This document shows, piece after piece, positions 34,886 through 41,789 of a stretch of DNA of 42,043 nt (position 1 is the first letter of the stretch; every line of letters begins with the position of its first letter). The notes below the pieces were generated by a model that searched no databases, had not been told where the DNA came from, and worked only from the letters and a program-made list of their open reading frames with translations. Position numbers and translations under genes: made by a program. Source of the stretch: DAOTUB01 sp034437455 (GTDB lineage: Bacteria > Chloroflexota > Anaerolineae > B4-G1); the NCBI GenBank assembly GCA_034437455.1, contig DAOTUB010000324.1, positions 1 to 42,043 on the forward strand. Reading direction: 5' to 3'.

Positions 34886-36400
34886 CTAAAGTACATTATG
34901 TTGGACTGGCTGCCCCAGCCGTATTATAACCTCGTTCACCCCTAGCCCAATACCAACAAGAACAGCGCCATATGTGCCCATGAGCCGAGGCGCAGCCACA
35001 CTGGAGACCAATAGGATCACATATCCCATAGAAAAACCCACAGCAAGGCCACGTAAGATAGGGTCATCAAGCTTATACCAAGCAGAGATCCCTCGAACGA
35101 GAAAAATTATTGAGAAAACTAGAAACGGTAAAAACCCAACTGTCCCAAAATCCACCAACAGCCAAAGATAAGCGTTGTGAACATAGGAACGCGGTGGATC
35201 TCCTAAAGCCCGAATTTGAGGACGGTACACCGCCCCTGGGCCAATCCCCAGAAGAGGATATTCCCGGATCGTTGCCATGGCATACTCATTTTCCAACAGT
35301 CGAAATTGCGTCGAATCATCGTACACTAGTTCGTCTCCAGCAAAAAGAGACATAAACCTGATAGACAGCGCTTCAAACATGGTCCCTATTCTTGGCACAT
35401 ACGCGTTCAAAAGAGAACCGAGCAAAATAGCACCAATGAGAAACACGGATACCAGCAAGACAACGCGACTACCTTCGGCACGAACGATGAGCGCCAATAT
35501 TACGCTCGCTATCGCAACACCTATCCATAAATTGCGGTCAAACGTAAACGCGATCGCCGCAGGAAAAAGTAAAAGCATGATACCTGACAACCACTTGCGG
35601 CCCCACATGTGCCCTGGCACCACCTGCAAAAGAAGTGCTGGAAAGAGCATCATGCAAATCGTTACGGCCCCAACTGACGAAAGCCTAACCGTACCAACGA
35701 GTTCCTGCCCCAATGCTGTGGCACCATATACCTGTTCTTGACCGGGCAGAATGCTAACTGTCGATCCCACAGCCTGCTGCGCCACCATAAACCCGGCAGT
35801 GATAGTGGCCACAATGAACATCCCCCTTACTAGACGCATCAATTGTCGCCGGGTTTTGATGAGATTGGTAACTGCAAAAAACAGCAAATAAACCAACATT
35901 GTCCGCATAACCGAATTTCTGAACATCGAGACGGTGCCAAGATTATACTTGGCGTGAACAAAAGAGACTATAGCCGCTCCCACAAAAAGGAAAATAGGCC
36001 AGTCGAGAGGCGTGCGTACAAAACTTTCCTTGCTCGACAAGCAATTGACGATCACTAGACCCAAGAGGAAAAAAACGCTCAGCTCAACCGTAGAAAACCC
36101 AAACAGATGCGGCAGGTCGTTAACGTTAAACAGAGTTGCTGCCATAACAAGCGCAGCCAGAATCACAAACTCGACCCCCAAAAGCGAGAGCAGAAAAAAA
36201 GCCACGCCTGCCACAGCAGCTTCCACAAACCTTTTCTCCATATTAAATGCCAAAACGCCCGATACAATCGCAAAAATAATAGTTGCGCCTATTAAAAACA
36301 AAACGCGTAAGTAATGCGATCGCGCGCGCAGAGTATGCAAAACATTAAGTAAAGGCTGTACGAGCTGAGATTTGAACGAGGAGCTTATGAAATCATGCAT
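34886..36400 (-). CDS. O-antigen ligase/Wzy polymerase-like membrane protein
   Basis: About 504 residues from ATG 36400, 8 bases past the upstream stop; earlier in-frame codons lie inside the BcsB-like gene. About a dozen hydrophobic segments are visible (for example YLRVLFLIGATIIFAIVSGV and VSVFLIGAILLGSLL). The long external loop near the end has YPLLGIGPGAVYRPQI and SYVHNAYLWLLVDFGTVGFL; the H-N-x-Y-L-W/x-G pattern is the Wzy_C/WaaL signature. The protein either polymerises repeat units or ligates the polymer to an acceptor. In a bacterium with Wzz and an ABC exporter both roles are open. Confidence 0.85.
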   Translation of the reverse strand: MHDFISSSFKSQLVQPLLNVLHTLRARSHYLRVLFLIGATIIFAIVSGVLAFNMEKRFVEAAVAGVAFFLLSLLGVEFVILAALVMAATLFNVNDLPHLFGFSTVELSVFFLLGLVIVNCLSSKESFVRTPLDWPIFLFVGAAIVSFVHAKYNLGTVSMFRNSVMRTMLVYLLFFAVTNLIKTRRQLMRLVRGMFIVATITAGFMVAQQAVGSTVSILPGQEQVYGATALGQELVGTVRLSSVGAVTICMMLFPALLLQVVPGHMWGRKWLSGIMLLLFPAAIAFTFDRNLWIGVAIASVILALIVRAEGSRVVLLVSVFLIGAILLGSLLNAYVPRIGTMFEALSIRFMSLFAGDELVYDDSTQFRLLENEYAMATIREYPLLGIGPGAVYRPQIRALGDPPRSYVHNAYLWLLVDFGTVGFLPFLVFSIIFLVRGISAWYKLDDPILRGLAVGFSMGYVILLVSSVAAPRLMGTYGAVLVGIGLGVNEVIIRLGQPVQHNVL

Positions 36401-36408
36401 TGGCCGAC

Positions 36409-39279
36409 TTATTCCCCCCGCTGCCGCCGCCACAACCGCCATCCCCCCACAAAAAGCATGGCGGCGACAGACATCCCTGCAGCACCGATAAAAACTTTTA
36501 CCCAAACCGGCAGCCCAGCTTGCACTACCGACGCTTCATCAGAGGAAGACGCTGTCAAAGTAGGCGTCACACCATCATCATTACCTCCGACGTCAAGATT
36601 AGGCGTGCCGATGGGCGTACCCACCGGCGTCAGGTCCGGAACCGCCGTAAGCAAGGTAGCCGCCTGCCCACTGCTGGTCAAGCGCCGGGTGTCAAAGGAG
36701 TCGATTTGAATTTCTTCCTCTCCCGCGCGGACCAGAACCAGGTCGCCGTCCAGGCGCCAGCCACGACGGCTAATCGCATATGCCGACCAGGTGATGCCCT
36801 CATCCCCGGTACCGGTAACGGCGAGCAGCGCCCGCCCCTCGTTCCAGGGCGAGGGGATCTCTTGAATGTATCCCAGCGGGACATCCGGCGGCAGGCGCAG
36901 CAGCACCTCGCCCCACTGATTTTCCACATCATCGGTGCCGGGGACAAATGGCTGCGGCAACGTGGCGTTGATCTCCTGGATCAAAGGGTTGCGTGTGGGG
37001 CGGCCGATGGCCACAATATCGTAATCACGCAGCATCACGGCGTCGGGATTTCCCAGAGACACCCTTGGATTTACCTCCGCTCCAGCGGCGGTCCGGCCGA
37101 ATGTAGCAGCGACCTGCAAGAGCGCCTCCAGCTCAACCGGCCCAGGGTCAGAGGGAAGGACAAAAAGCACATCACTCAGATCTGGTCGATCGTCAAAGGG
37201 AGACGGAAAGTTGTCCAGATCCAATACGCTCACGCGCTCCTCTATACGCTGATCCAGGTGCAGCCAAGAGTCCTGGGAAACTCTTAACCAGGCCTCGTCC
37301 CCGGCAACACTCTGGCATTGCGCGCCACCAGCGATCTGCATGACCGGTCGGATGGACAATCTGTTGCTAACACCAGGTCTGATATCCGCACTTGGCAAAT
37401 CAACTTGCAAGCTCCCTCCAGCAGCATTGTCTTGGTTGAGTGGCACAGTAGCCAACGGAGAGCCGTTGAGCAGCACGGTCAGTGTCGAGCTTGAGGCATC
37501 TATGGCCTCAGAGTGACCAAAGAACAGAATCAGATAGGCTTTGTTGGTGTAATGCCAGCCCCGAGGCACATCGAACCAGTAATCAAGCCGGAGGTTGCGA
37601 GGATAGAAACCATAAGTGGTTCGATCTCCATACCCCAGGTCGGCCAACGTAAAGTCAGTCACCCAAGTCCTAGTGACCGGGGGAGAGGGTCGAACCTCAC
37701 GCACCAACGCAGCCGGGCCTTGCATATTCCACAAGCCGGTGTCTAAACTCAGAGACTGCCCGGCTTTATGCAGCGCCTGGTCACTGGCGCCGGTGATCAA
37801 CAAAATGACCTTTTGGGGATCCCAGGGAGAAGGAATCTCTAGGAGAACACCATCGTCCTCAAACACAGGCCGCCCATCTTGGACAAAAAAGTAATCGCTC
37901 TGCACATATGAAACAAGCTCTTCTGCAGACCCATCACCGACAGGCGTGGAAAGAGAGCTGACATTTATAGGCGCTTGCGCTCTATCAGACAGAATGACAA
38001 AGTTTTCTAGCATAGGGACGGTCAAAGACAGACCTGCTGTGTCAGCAAGCTGAAGTTTAAGAGAAAAGGTGGCATTCTCTTCCGACGTCAGTGTTGACAA
38101 CGGCCAATAAACTTGTTTTCTCCCATCTCCAACCCTCACTCTGCAACCACCTGGCCGACAACTGACCAAATCGGTCTGGCGCGGCAAATAATCAGTGAGA
38201 GTCAGATCGCGAGCGCGCGTAAAAGTCGTGTTTGTGACGCTGATCGTATAAGTGAAAATCTCCCCTGGCATGACGGCCCCCGGCCCGCGGCTGCTCAGCG
38301 CCAGTTCCCTGCGCTGCACAGGAATGGGGAGTGAAACTTTTTCGCTATCACTGAGCCAGGTAAACAGTTGGTTGCGGTCAGGTTGACCAATCACAAACAA
38401 ATGATCAGCGCCAGCTTGACCGTCCCCCACCATCCTCAGCCAATCCACGTCAGTCGTGGCGCTGATGAGCATGCTGCTGCCTGCCATATCGCCCAACCCG
38501 GCGGCAACGACGGCTGCCGTGTGCATCTCTGCCTCGGAAGGCTCAGCAGGCAAGATAAACCGCACATGATCCGGTTCAAAAGACGACTGTGAGAACGGGC
38601 GGGGATAATCGGCTAGATCCAGCACAAGGGGAACTAGAGTATAATTCAGAGACAGCGTGGACTCGGGATGAAGCACGAGCTTGCCACTGTGCGCAGTGTC
38701 ACACAGAAACCAGGCATCTAAAGCTATACTGATCACGTGACGGCTGCCGGGCTGATCATTGAGCAAATCGGGCGGCAGGTCTATGCGCCAATGCACGCGC
38801 TCCAGCGCCATAGCATCCAAAGCATAGATCCCCAACAACGAGCCATCCATCGAAATCGACAACTCGCCAAAATTGTGCAGCTCTACGCCCTCTTTTTGTA
38901 CCAGTTCGGTAAAGAAATAACTGAACTCTAGATCCAGCGTGCCGCCACGTTCCACGACCCAGCTTTCAGGCAGCCTGAACGTGTACTCTTTTTGGCCCAC
39001 AGGGCTTTCCAACGTTTGCTCACCATAACCCAATTCTTCAAAAGTCATCTGAAAGGGGAGGGGCACATCGGGCACGGGAGTGACCTGGAACAGAGCGTCC
39101 CTCTCAGGTTCAAGCCCATGGACTGGATTTAATGGCGCATATACAAGGGTTGCCCAGACCAGGATGCCCAAGCTAAGCAAAAACAATCCCGTTCTTTTCA
39201 AGCGCATTCCCTGATATAAATGTAAAGGCATAGCTAGCTCCCTGGGCTGTTTTTGGTTCTCGTCGCATGACATTTTCAT
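36409..39279 (-). CDS. Double BcsB-like surface protein with central DUF11-like domain
   Basis: 956 residues. The N-terminus has a signal or anchor helix (TGLFLLSLGILVWATLVYA, about 30-48). Two homologous halves follow, each starting with a BcsB-type carbohydrate-binding block: MTFEELGYGEQTLES (about 79) and DFTLADLGYGDRTTYG (about 543). In each, a later flavodoxin-like block has VRFILPAEPSEAE or DVLFVLPSDPGPVE and IPSPWxxxKxILxITG-like strands. Between them lies a DUF11-like domain (about 330-430, GEIFTYTISVTN). A Pro/Thr/Gly-rich stretch and one membrane helix (about 930-950, VKVFIGAAGMSVAAMLFVGG) end the protein. BcsB normally guides cellulose from BcsA across the envelope; no BcsA is in the window. 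The ATG overlaps the stop of the Wzz-GGDEF gene (ATGA), so the two are translationally coupled. Confidence 0.85.
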   Translation of the reverse strand: MKMSCDENQKQPRELAMPLHLYQGMRLKRTGLFLLSLGILVWATLVYAPLNPVHGLEPERDALFQVTPVPDVPLPFQMTFEELGYGEQTLESPVGQKEYTFRLPESWVVERGGTLDLEFSYFFTELVQKEGVELHNFGELSISMDGSLLGIYALDAMALERVHWRIDLPPDLLNDQPGSRHVISIALDAWFLCDTAHSGKLVLHPESTLSLNYTLVPLVLDLADYPRPFSQSSFEPDHVRFILPAEPSEAEMHTAAVVAAGLGDMAGSSMLISATTDVDWLRMVGDGQAGADHLFVIGQPDRNQLFTWLSDSEKVSLPIPVQRRELALSSRGPGAVMPGEIFTYTISVTNTTFTRARDLTLTDYLPRQTDLVSCRPGGCRVRVGDGRKQVYWPLSTLTSEENATFSLKLQLADTAGLSLTVPMLENFVILSDRAQAPINVSSLSTPVGDGSAEELVSYVQSDYFFVQDGRPVFEDDGVLLEIPSPWDPQKVILLITGASDQALHKAGQSLSLDTGLWNMQGPAALVREVRPSPPVTRTWVTDFTLADLGYGDRTTYGFYPRNLRLDYWFDVPRGWHYTNKAYLILFFGHSEAIDASSSTLTVLLNGSPLATVPLNQDNAAGGSLQVDLPSADIRPGVSNRLSIRPVMQIAGGAQCQSVAGDEAWLRVSQDSWLHLDQRIEERVSVLDLDNFPSPFDDRPDLSDVLFVLPSDPGPVELEALLQVAATFGRTAAGAEVNPRVSLGNPDAVMLRDYDIVAIGRPTRNPLIQEINATLPQPFVPGTDDVENQWGEVLLRLPPDVPLGYIQEIPSPWNEGRALLAVTGTGDEGITWSAYAISRRGWRLDGDLVLVRAGEEEIQIDSFDTRRLTSSGQAATLLTAVPDLTPVGTPIGTPNLDVGGNDDGVTPTLTASSSDEASVVQAGLPVWVKVFIGAAGMSVAAMLFVGGWRLWRRQRGE

Positions 39280-40397
39280 ACGCCGCGCTCGTCACCCTGG
39301 AGCAGGTAGACCTTGCCATAGCCATCATCTCGAGCGGACTGCAAAGTGGCGGTCAGCTTGGAGACCAGTTCATCGCGACCGGTACCATTAAGATCATACG
39401 CCACGACACCAGAGCTGGGCATCAGGTTGAGCTGGACACCCCCCTCAAGCTCAAAAACGTTCCACTGGATCCTGTTATGCAGGCTTTGTAGCATCTGCTC
39501 AGCATCGGGGCCATCAGTATCAGGGAAAAGCAAGGCAAACGTGTCGCCCTCAAAACGGGCCAACAAGTCTTCCTCGCGCAGATATTGTTTCAGCATCCCC
39601 CCTACCCGGCGCAGGGCCTCGTTCCTCAAGCCAGGCTGCATCCCAGGAGCCATATCGAGATTTTCAACGCTCATCAGCGCCAGGGACAAGGGGCGCTGAT
39701 GACGCTTGGCCCTGCCCAGCTCTTCATTCAGCCTTTGCAAAAAATAAGACCGATTATAGACCCCGGTGCCAGCATCCAAGATATTCAAGCCAACCGCCAC
39801 GCCCTCTGACGAACGGAAATAGTCTAACAAAAACGCCGATCCAACGCCGACCGCCATCCCTAAAAGGGCTGCCAGGATGAGGTTCTCTTTTATTTGCGGT
39901 TCTGAGGGTGATCGAGGGACAAAGGCAGGGTCAAGAGGTTTCATATCATAGATTTCGTACAAACCTTTCACATAAGCGGTGGTTTGCTGTCCAACAGCGT
40001 CAGCCACTTTTTTAGCGAGTGCAGGGTCATCGCTTCCGACGGAAATCTTGATGATGTTTGTGGAGGGAACCAACTCACTACCGATTCCCAAGTGCGCCTT
40101 TTGAGCTTGTGTGAGCCCAAGTTCTGCATAAACAGCGTTGCGGACGGCACCACTGGCAGCAATTTCCACATAAGTGGACATGACGCCCTCACGTTGGCTA
40201 AGCGAAGTCAATCCCCTGAGCACATCATAAGGATCGGCAAAAGAAGCACCAGGGCTAACGATAAAAGTGGCCGTCGTACGATAGATCGGCGTCTGAGTAA
40301 AAGTGATCACCAGACCAACGCTCACAGACACCAAGATGGCCGGCAAAATGAGCCACCAGCCCTTCCACATAATTTGCAAATATCGTCTAAGCTCCAT
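39276..40397 (-). CDS. Wzz-type chain-length protein fused to a degenerate GGDEF domain with intact I-site
   Basis: 373 residues. Residues 1-195 are a Wzz domain: a first membrane helix at about 14-33, IYRTTATFIVSPGASFADPY (external start), a Pro-rich stretch (KPLDPAFVPRSPSEPQ) and a second helix at about 173-192. Gram-positive-type relatives carry or pair with a tyrosine kinase here. Instead, residues about 205-367 are a GGDEF domain: AGTGVYNRSYFLQRL is its conserved opening. The active-site motif reads Glu-Gly-Asp-Thr-Phe (283-287) and the metal-binding Asp region reads SVENLD, so cyclase activity is unlikely. The inhibitory-site motif is intact: Arg274-x-x-Asp277, exactly five residues before the active-site position, as in PleD. 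The domain should face the cytoplasm and sense c-di-GMP (inference). The start has AAGGGGA 7 bases upstream and lies about 220 bases after a strong promoter. Confidence 0.88.
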   Translation of the reverse strand: MELRRYLQIMWKGWWLILPAILVSVSVGLVITFTQTPIYRTTATFIVSPGASFADPYDVLRGLTSLSQREGVMSTYVEIAASGAVRNAVYAELGLTQAQKAHLGIGSELVPSTNIIKISVGSDDPALAKKVADAVGQQTTAYVKGLYEIYDMKPLDPAFVPRSPSEPQIKENLILAALLGMAVGVGSAFLLDYFRSSEGVAVGLNILDAGTGVYNRSYFLQRLNEELGRAKRHQRPLSLALMSVENLDMAPGMQPGLRNEALRRVGGMLKQYLREEDLLARFEGDTFALLFPDTDGPDAEQMLQSLHNRIQWNVFELEGGVQLNLMPSSGVVAYDLNGTGRDELVSKLTATLQSARDDGYGKVYLLQGDERGV

Positions 40398-40440
40398 CAG
40401 TATTCCCCTTTACCACCCGCAAAATGTTTCAAATCTATGG

Positions 40441-40500
40441 CCATCTGCAGACATCTGCAAACATCTGCAGACATCTGCAGACATCTGCAGACATCTGCAT
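40441..40500. repeat. Six tandem 10-base repeats in the leader of the Wzz-GGDEF operon
   Basis: Six units of ACATCTGCAG follow each other without gaps; the four middle units are identical apart from one base, and the end units differ at one or two positions. Each junction gives the partly palindromic GCAGA-CA-TCTGC. The period is one helical turn, so all copies face the same side of the DNA. The array lies between the promoter and the start codon, 44-103 bases upstream of the ATG. It is not a CRISPR array: units are short and there are no spacers. Confidence 0.9.
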
Positions 40501-40593
40501 CCCCCCAACGCACCCATCCATTCGCTACATAGCATATCGCGTATTTGTAAGAAATTGGCTAGATTGTGGGTAAAATCCAGTTTGAAATCTGAC

Positions 40594-40620
40594 GGGGGAC
40601 TGTTTCGAATAGAACCCCCC
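40594..40620 (-). promoter_or_regulatory. Predicted 5'-terminal hairpin of the Wzz-GGDEF operon transcript
   Basis: On the minus strand five to six G (40615-40620) pair with five C (40594-40598) around a 16-base loop containing the palindrome TTCGAA. Position 40620 is where transcription should start if the promoter at 40627-40654 is used, so the RNA would begin with this stem. Such 5' stems commonly slow mRNA decay. The stem is only five pairs. Confidence 0.4.
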
Positions 40621-40626
40621 ACAATG

Positions 40627-40654
40627 ATTATATCCCATATGAACAGTTTATCAA
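40627..40654 (-). promoter_or_regulatory. Strong sigma-70-like promoter for the Wzz-GGDEF/BcsB-like/export operon
   Basis: On the minus strand TTGATA (40649-40654) and a perfect TATAAT (40627-40632) are separated by 16 bases. It is the best promoter match I found in the window. It lies in the gap after the epimerase gene and gives a leader of about 220 bases. Partly overlapping the start point is an inverted pair ATTGTGGG (40563-40570) / CCCACAAT (40618-40625), a possible operator pair. Confidence 0.65.
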
Positions 40655-40662
40655 ATTCCAAT

Positions 40663-40708
40663 CGCCCTCGACCGCTATTTAGGGCGCATTTCAGCTCTGG
40701 TCGAGCTG
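40663..40708. terminator. Two adjacent small hairpins after the epimerase gene
   Basis: CAGCTC/GAGCTG (40692-40697 with 40703-40708, loop 5) and CGCCCT/AGGGCG (40663-40668 with 40681-40686) are both perfect 6-base stems, 35-80 bases past the epimerase stop and just before the next promoter. There is no T run, so termination is uncertain. The second stem can compete with a longer-range pairing, CTCGACC with GGTCGAG. Confidence 0.3.
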
Positions 40709-40742
40709 CCGGATATTACAATCAACACCGATTTCTCAACCC

Positions 40743-41675
40743 TCAATGTATTGAAATGATGGTTTGCTTTAACCCATCATTAAGCATGACCTCCGGTCGC
40801 CAGTGCAAATAGATGGCCGCCTTTTCTATCTTGCCATAGGAATGCCGAATATCCCCCACCCTTTCAGGTGCAAAAGCCGGGCGGATATCAACACCTAATT
40901 CTTGGGCGACCAAGTTGTACAACTGGATGATAGTGACAGGCTGACCGGTACCAATATTAAACACCTGGCCAGCTGCCTCTAGGACTTGGGCCGCCGCTAA
41001 ATTAGCATTGACGACATCTTGAACATAGACAAAGTCGCGACTTTGCTCGCCGTCGCCAAAAATGGTCGCCGGTTGTCCCTTGCTTAACCGGTCAGTAAAA
41101 ATGGAAATCACCCCCGAGTAGGGAGAAGAGGGGTCTTGCCGAGGGCCGTAAACGTTAAAGTAGCGCAATACCACCGTTTCCAGTCCAAAATGTTCTGTGA
41201 AATTTTGACAGTACCCCTCTGCCGCCAATTTTGACACCGCATAAGGCGATTTGGGACATGGCAACATAGTTTCCACTTTGGGCAGCGTAGGCTCATCGCC
41301 ATACACTGCACAAGAAGAGGAAAAAACCACTCTTTTTACCCCAGCGTCTCGCGCAGCCTGCAACAACCGCAAGGTTCCAGTAGCATTAACACTATGGGTC
41401 ATAAGAGGATCTTTTAGAGACTTTGGCACCGACACCTGCGCCGCCAGATGAAAGATAACATCCACACCTTGAACCGCCCTGGTCAGGCAGTTACTGTCGC
41501 GCATATCTCCGTAGACAAAAGCCATTCGGTCACGTACAGCGGCCAAATTTTCTATATCCCCGCTGCTGAGATCATCCAATACCCGCACTGCACCGCTATC
41601 CGGCCATTTCAACAAACCCTCTACAAGATGAGAACCGATAAATCCGGCGCCACCGGTGACCAGATACGTTATCAT
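40743..41675 (-). CDS. NAD-dependent nucleotide-sugar epimerase/dehydratase (GalE-like SDR)
   Basis: About 310 residues, the normal length of extended SDR epimerases. YLVTGGAGFIGSHLVEGLL (TGxxGxxG, NAD-binding) opens the protein. DVIFHLAAQVSVPKSLKDP follows. VVFSSSCAVYGDE supplies the catalytic Ser/Thr region. SPYAVSKLAAEGYCQNF holds the YxxxK pair. VLRYFNVYGPRQDPSSPYSG and FGDGEQSRDFVYVQDVVNAN are the substrate side, as in UDP-glucose/UDP-GlcNAc 4-epimerases. ATG 41675 has GGGGGAGGG about 7 bases upstream; the 64 codons before it in the same frame have no family homology and contain the promoter. The enzyme supplies a sugar nucleotide for the locus; the exact sugar is not determinable. Confidence 0.9.
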   Translation of the reverse strand: MITYLVTGGAGFIGSHLVEGLLKWPDSGAVRVLDDLSSGDIENLAAVRDRMAFVYGDMRDSNCLTRAVQGVDVIFHLAAQVSVPKSLKDPLMTHSVNATGTLRLLQAARDAGVKRVVFSSSCAVYGDEPTLPKVETMLPCPKSPYAVSKLAAEGYCQNFTEHFGLETVVLRYFNVYGPRQDPSSPYSGVISIFTDRLSKGQPATIFGDGEQSRDFVYVQDVVNANLAAAQVLEAAGQVFNIGTGQPVTIIQLYNLVAQELGVDIRPAFAPERVGDIRHSYGKIEKAAIYLHWRPEVMLNDGLKQTIISIH

Positions 41676-41760
41676 TCCAGCCCTCCCCCATTTCAGACGG
41701 AAGCACCAACTCAGCAATGCGGTAAAAGATGCAGGAACCCTTTTAGCTATGAAAAGCGAT

Positions 41761-41789
41761 ATTCTAACAAATTGTGGAAAAAATGCCAG
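41761..41789 (-). promoter_or_regulatory. Candidate promoter of the epimerase gene
   Basis: On the minus strand CTGGCA (41784-41789) and TAGAAT (41761-41766) are 17 bases apart, with a T-rich spacer. It would give a leader of about 80 bases and supports the internal ATG at 41675 as the true start. Confidence 0.45.

Noticed and set aside
40441..40500. CRISPR array
   Set aside because: The unit is only 10 bases, copies are contiguous without spacers, and no cas gene is near.
40563..40625. c-di-GMP riboswitch upstream of the Wzz-GGDEF gene
   Set aside because: I looked for the conserved GEMM-type elements because of the c-di-GMP context. The sequence does not show them, and the outer stem would overlap the predicted transcript start.
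40303..40812. Plus-strand frame across the leader of the Wzz-GGDEF operon
   Set aside because: It overlaps the Wzz start, the repeats and the epimerase end; no ribosome binding site or family resemblance was seen, and the low-complexity part is the translated 10-base repeat.
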